From positions 61,434,152 to 61,498,151 of the forward strand of contig CM036755.1 of assembly GCA_020796225.1 (NCBI GenBank): a DNA stretch of 64,000 bases, given 5' to 3'. Origin of the DNA: Arion vulgaris (taxonomy: Eukaryota > Mollusca > Gastropoda > Stylommatophora > Arionidae). The position numbers were made by a program, and so were the translations under genes. A model generated the notes under the pieces. The model ran no database searches. It was not told the origin of the DNA and saw only the letters and a program-made list of their open reading frames with translations. Below, piece after piece: positions 59,340-64,000 of the stretch; within the stretch, counting starts at the first letter, position 1; every line of letters begins with the position of its first letter.

Positions 59340-60060
59340 CCCCTAGGAAGCATAGGTCCGCAACCAAGGCCTTCCAAGCCCGCCTATCCAAGGCCATCCT
59401 TTCCAGATCTCGCCACTCTCTCCCCGTCCTCTTGCATTCCTTCTCTAACTCCGTCTCCAGGTGTTTCTGGGTCTTCCCTTACTTCTATTGCCCTGGGGTT
59501 CCATCGGAGAGCCTGTCTCACGATGCTGTCAGGGGTTTCCTCAGTGTGTGTCCTATCCATCTCCACCTTCTGCTCATTATCTCTTGTTCCACCTGCCATT
59601 GTCCTGTCCTATCCCACAGTTCTCTGTTTGTGGTCCTATCGTACCATCTTAGATGTAGTATCTTGCGTAGGCATCTATTGATGAATGTCTGCAACTTTTT
59701 GGTGTTCCCTTTAGTTGTTCATGTCTCTGCTCCATACAAAAGGACAGACTTGACATTTGAGTTAAATATCATTATCTTAGTTTTATTCCTAATCATTCTT
59801 GAACTCCATATGTTCTTCAGAATGGCAAATGCTGATCTTGCCTTTTGTATTCTAACCTTAACATCTTCATCTGTGCCACCTTGAATGTTGACGACACTTC
59901 CCAGATATGTAAATGTGTCCACCTCTTTTAGTGGTGATCCTCTCAATAAGATTGGGTCTCTGGAACCAGCATTTAATCTCATGATCTTTGTTTTCTCCCA
60001 TGAATAGTCAGGCCTAGTTGCTGTGAGACTGTTTCTAGTTTGTGTTCATTTATTATGATC
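59340..60060 (-). pseudogene. LINE L5 ORF2 C-terminal region
   Basis: Minus strand: 'KIMRLNAGSRDPILLRGSPL', 'VDTFTYLGSVVNIQGGTDED', 'VKVRIQKARSAFAILKNIWS', 'NVKSVLLYGAETW', then in other frames 'GHTEETP', 'RSKGRPRNTWR' and 'GGLGRPWLRTYAS'. Non-LTR ORF2 C-terminus; a related decayed copy is at 39935-40690. Confidence 0.85.
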
Positions 60061-60429
60061 TTGATATTGTCTATCTGGGCACCTTGGCGCTATTTTGTTC
60101 TTGAATAGCCTGATAGCTCCTTCTAGGAGGCCACAAGGCTTAAAGAGGGGTTCAGTAATGATCTCTGTCCATTGTATCATTTTTCCATATTGCAACTTCG
60201 CAAAATATTTGTCTATTTTCCCCTCCATGTTTTTGTGTGCACACCTTACAGAAAAATCATGGGGGAAGAGATGATTGAAATAATGATGTATACTTGAAAT
60301 GATCTCATATTGTCAGAAAGGATGCAAAGTGTAAACACTCTTAGGTGAAGATCAAACAGTCCAATTATACAGCGGAAAATGATCGTTACATGGCAAAGAA
60401 CACATGAAGGAGGGGGCAACTGTCAGCGA
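60061..60429. other. Probable LINE L5 continuation, decayed
   Basis: Minus strand near 60046-60228 reads 'GKIDKYFAKLQYGKMIQW' and 'LFKPCGLLEGAIRLFKN', which may be LINE or unknown. Beyond that nothing recognised. Confidence 0.3.
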
Positions 60430-60590
60430 GACAAGATTTCTGTAGGCCGAAATTTTGGATGCCCTGCCGTGTGTATAGTGCCATACATGTGTAGTGACCT
60501 AGGAACCGAGGTGCAACATCGTCGTTTTTGGATATGGCCAAACATATCACAATGAGTGATTAAGCTTGTTGTAAAGAATAACATATATTC
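60430..60590 (+). repeat. SINE-B 3' part, diverged
   Basis: 'gaggtgcaacatcgtcgttt', 'aacatatcacaatgagtgat' resemble SINE-B; no clear GAA tail. Confidence 0.55.
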
Positions 60591-60782
60591 TATCCATATT
60601 TTCTTGGTCTTCCCCTGGCTCTAGTTAGTACCTGATCTCTTTTTTATCCAACTATATCCATAGTATACACTGTTTGGCTTATGATTTCTTGTCTTTCAAG
60701 TTACATTCACAATGGACAAGTAAAATGCATTAGTCTAGTTCTTCTTTGTTCACCATTTCTTATTCATTTACGGTATTTTATT

Positions 60783-60985
60783 TTAATACTGTGGAGTTGG
60801 ATATGCAACTGGGTGTCCCATCCTAAACTGCATGGGTCCGATTGGGTTTCTGAAGTTACCAGCCTGAAAGGGATGCACAGGGTTCATAAATCTGCTTTGA
60901 TCTTGAGGTTCTTGTGGTTGCCTGGGTTCTTGTGGTTGTCTGGGTATAAATGTTTTCTGACGTGTCTGTACTATTCCATTCACTG
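60783..60985 (-). other. Candidate last exon of an unknown minus-strand gene
   Basis: Minus-strand frame with Pro/Gln-rich, low-divergence-looking coding: 'VQTRQKTFIPRQPQEPRQ', 'NPVHPFQAGNFRNPIG', 'MQFRMGHPVAYPTPQY' and stop. A possible acceptor (aaaatgcag) precedes it and AATAAA overlaps the stop region. I do not recognise the protein. No repeat partner was found in the window. Confidence 0.25.
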
Positions 60986-61104
60986 CATTTTTATGTTTTG
61001 TACCTTTTCAAAGGGAAGAGATAGCAATGTTAATAACTAGATCTTGTTATATTGCAATTGGTTGTTTTTAAATATCCAATAGTCTATCATAGTAATCAAC
61101 TTCT

Positions 61105-61320
61105 TTGAACGCTCCATATCGACCATGTGATCTGTGTCTAAGAGCGGTTATGTGGCTATAAGTAGGCCGGTACATTCGATTTCTGCAACGCTTTTTTTAT
61201 TTACTATGGTAGCTTCCTTAGGTCTCTACCTCTCACTTCTTATGACATGCCTTGTAGGTCACAGTGTTACTATTCTTTGCTCCCATTGTGGACCCCAGCA
61301 ACACATGGGTGACAAGTTAG
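61105..61320 (-). repeat. SINE-A copy, internally shortened
   Basis: Minus-strand: 'gagcaaagaatagtaacact', 'aaggcatgtcataagaagtg', 'ggtcgatatggagcgttc'. Lacks part of the middle. Confidence 0.8.
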
Positions 61321-61514
61321 ACAGAAAGGTCTGTAGACCAGGCAATTTATTGAATTAAAGTGCTGATCTTGCATCTGTCAAAAATACATCATTACTTTAG
61401 TCGTTTCAAGGTTTATAGTACATTTCTTCTCTTCCTCCATTGTTTATCAGTTAGATGTTGGGGAGAGAAGTAAGGATCTTCTTTGTGCCTTGTCTAATGC
61501 ACTTTGTAAGGTAT

Positions 61515-61765
61515 AACAAAGAAATCCTACAAGACCTGCTTATCGAGGATCATTGACTCATAAACAGCATCATGTCCCGGAAGATGAAATATTTTGGCCA
61601 CGTTAAACATCGCAGTGGTTTGGAGAGAACACTAATGGGAGGCATAGTTTCTGGAGTACGAAGCAAGAGACGATCTAGATAAAGGTGGCAGCAGGACATC
61701 AAAGAAAACTTGAACATGACGCTGGAGGAGGCGGGAGAACTTGCTAGAGACAGCATTTTTCAGAC
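61515..61765 (+). mobile_element. LINE L6 C-terminal fragment
   Basis: 'MSRKMKYFGHVKHRSGLERT', 'LMGGIVSGVRSKRRSR', 'RWQQDIKENLNMTLEEAGEL', 'ARD'. A standard LINE ORF2 tail, one stop inside. Confidence 0.8.
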
Positions 61766-62065
61766 GGGCTGTGATGAAATGACTTTCCACAATGGACATT
61801 GTATTCATTTTTCTAAAATTGTTCTTGATGCCATCACTCCATCTTCTGCATGGTCTTGCTCTGTGTTCGTAATATTCCTTTTTCAATGTAGCTCTCTGTT
61901 GTAGATTATACCAGGGCATTACATTCTTGTTAGGTGACCAAACGATTTAATCTGTTGGTCTTTTATAAATTGTATGACTGGTTTAAAATTGTATTCCTCA
62001 TGTTTAATTGTATCTCTCATTGTTATTCCTGCTCTTCTAAGACATCTCATCTCTATGCACATTTT

Positions 62066-63060
62066 TAACCCTCTTATTCCTGGAGCGGCCGAATGCGCCT
62101 GCTATCGGTATAAACCCATAGTGGTCATTACCACCCGGCGGGTATATACCTTTTTAAATCGTCTTTTCTATATCTTTCCTTGCAAATAGACATGCTAAAT
62201 TTAGCCCTGATGTCATTGCCAATAATGGGGGCCGCCATATTAGAAGTCTGCGTGTTACTGACTTCGATCTGCAAATTTTGAAAAAGTACTTATATTTTCT
62301 GGAAAACTTGTGATTTATGATTCAGTTGATGGAAAATTTGCCTGCGAGATCGTGGATAAATCGGATTGATATATAATTAATTCAATATTTGCGTGCGAAA
62401 ATATACTACGCTAGTTCTAGTGTTTACGTAACTATTAGTTACGTTGAATTACGATTGTCGATGGATGCGAACACCGCAGCTTCCTCCATCCACCCAGGTT
62501 GTAAAGTTGAGAGAGAATAGTTGCAACAGCTGAACACTATCAATATCGAACAATTTAGTGAAGAAACAGGTTCTGCAAATGACATTGATTCAGATTCAGA
62601 ATATTTGTGGTTACCTGTACGGCACGCGCTATTTTTGCGTGAGGTATTTTTTTTATAACTGGACAGAGCTAACCAGCGCATTTGCTCTATGAAAATTCAA
62701 AAAAATCCAGATCCTTCATGGGCTCTGTTCCTTTTCATGACATCAATTTCTTTCTTTATGTAAACTATATGTATCGAACTCACCAGTTACCTTACTACAG
62801 AATGTTTTGATTTACTGATAAACTGTTGAATTTGCCTGCTATGTCAAATATAGTGTCAAGAAATAGCTTTGAAAGTATCAGCAAATATTTGTACCTCAAT
62901 GTCAATTCCAAGGTTGAACCTCTGTCTTGATTGTATTATGGCCCTCATGCCCATACAAACATGCAGGCTAGGCAACTGCAGGACTGATCAACTCCATTCA
63001 TGCCAACCATCAACCGACTCAACTCTACTGTTTGGCAGAATGCAGAGCCGCAGTTAGTGT
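62066..63060 (+). pseudogene. piggyBac-like transposon relic
   Basis: Begins at TTAA followed by CCCTCTTATTCCTGGAG, a piggyBac-type end. Downstream in several frames: an acidic segment 'EQFSEETGSANDIDSDSE' (62548-62601), 'FLYVNYMYRTHQLPYYRMF' (62753 on) and 'LLNLPAMSNIVSRNSFESIS' with 'KYLYLNVNSK', resembling the conserved N-terminal part of piggyBac transposases. The catalytic core and right end are not visible. Assignment is from motif resemblance only. Confidence 0.45.
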
Positions 63061-63199
63061 TTCTAAATGAAGATGAGGACTGCACCACAAAGGTGTGTGG
63101 AAACAAGTGATAGCCGCCCCAGACGTAAAATCAACCTCTGTAAAGGAGATTGCTTTTCAACCTTTCAATTTACATTTATCCTCAATAAAACTTTGACAT

Positions 63200-64000
63200 T
63201 TGAATAAAGACATTTTTTTAGTGAAATATACTTTCAATATACTTTCTACTGTCAGTGCCAGGAAAACTTTTTGTAGCATGTTACTCGAGAGACTGAAAAA
63301 GTCTATAGATGAAAGGCTAAGAGAAGAACAAGCAGGGTTTAGACCAAAACGAGCATGCATAGATCACATCTTCACACTAAGAGTAATCATTGAAGAGTTC
63401 GTAGAATTTCAATTGAATTTAATCATCAACTTTGTTGATTTTCAGAAAGCGTTAAGTATTCACCGTCCTACGCTTTGGAAACTACTCAAAACTATGGTTT
63501 CCTACTAAATTCATCAACATCATAAAATCCTTCTACAGTGAATCGCTCTGCAGTGTAAGAACAGATTTCCGTAACTCTGACTGGTTCCCAGTGGAAACAG
63601 GAGTGAAACAAGGCTGCCTCTTATCGCCAATGCTCTTTGGAATAGCAATTGACTGGGTCATGCGAAAATGCACCAATAACGCAAATATGGGCATCAAGTG
63701 GGTTGATAAAATTTTAGAAGACCTTGATTTTGCCGACAATATAGCCCTTTTGAGTTCATCACATCAAGATATTCAAATGAAAACAAACCTTCTCCAAAAT
63801 ATCTCAGGACAAATTGGTCTCCAAATAAACACCACAAAAACAAAAATTGTTGACCTTACCAGCAGTCCAGAAAATATTCAACTAAAAACTACACTCTTGA
63901 AAAAGTCAAAAGTTTTACATACCTAGGGAGTATGATGTCATCTACGGGGATACAGCGCAGAAATTCCACACAGAATCGCATTGGCATCAAGTGCTTTTAA
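63200..64000 (+). pseudogene. LINE L8 reverse transcriptase, cut by window end
   Basis: 'MLLERLKKSIDERLREEQAG', 'FRPKRACIDHIFTLRVIIEE', 'NFVDFQKALSI' (motif A, D decayed to L/S), 'VETGVKQGCLLSPMLFGIAI' (motif B, 63594 on), 'LEDLDFADNIALLSSSHQDI' (motif C, FADD changed to FADN), 'GLQINTTKTKIVDLTS', 'SFTYLGSMMSS'. Frameshifts near 63508 and 63895. The FADN change removes a catalytic Asp. Confidence 0.87.

Overview
The window looks like intergenic and intronic DNA of an invertebrate animal, probably a lophotrochozoan such as a mollusc (an inference from style, not proven). It is AT-rich, with long introns, many tRNA-headed SINE families, several LINE clades, a Penelope-like element, hAT and piggyBac-type DNA elements, and many micro- and minisatellites. 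Nothing prokaryotic, no CRISPR array, and no rRNA or functional tRNA gene was seen.

One host gene can be assembled with confidence: a nine-exon plus-strand gene (27165-55628) for the U5 snRNP 40 kDa WD40 protein (SNRNP40). Its exons join in phase to about 350 residues. The exception is exon 5, where a G run (43934-43937) is one base short and breaks the frame, most likely an assembly error.

1-27 kb, upstream of the gene: a simple-repeat block (1.0-3.4 kb); LINE fragments (4.1-7.9 kb); a GC-rich patch ending in a GGGCTG-rich tract (7.9-8.4 kb); a LINE relic split by a 166-bp hAT MITE (13.0-14.1 kb); a 2.5-kb array of a 42-bp repeat (14.1-16.6 kb); a 2,419-bp hAT transposon with TIRs and an 8-bp TSD, sitting inside a TTAA-type MITE (17.3-19.9 kb); a 41-bp minisatellite (20.6-21.0 kb); and a 5'-truncated Penelope-like element with RT and GIY-YIG domains (23.2-25.1 kb).

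27-56 kb, SNRNP40: the introns are packed with nested insertions, many datable by exact target-site duplications. Two touch splicing signals. A LINE insertion duplicated the exon 2 splice donor. Another LINE lies 31 bp from the exon 7 acceptor. Introns also carry 61-bp, 25-bp and 45-bp tandem arrays.

56-64 kb, downstream: RNase H-bearing LINE pieces, SINE copies, a piggyBac-like relic and a LINE RT at the window edge. A possible last exon of an unknown minus-strand gene lies at 60.78-60.99 kb.

Family labels used here (SINE-A to SINE-I, LINE L1 to L9, repeats X and Q) are my own and were defined only by comparing copies within the window. Edges without a stated TSD are approximate, usually within 10-30 bp.
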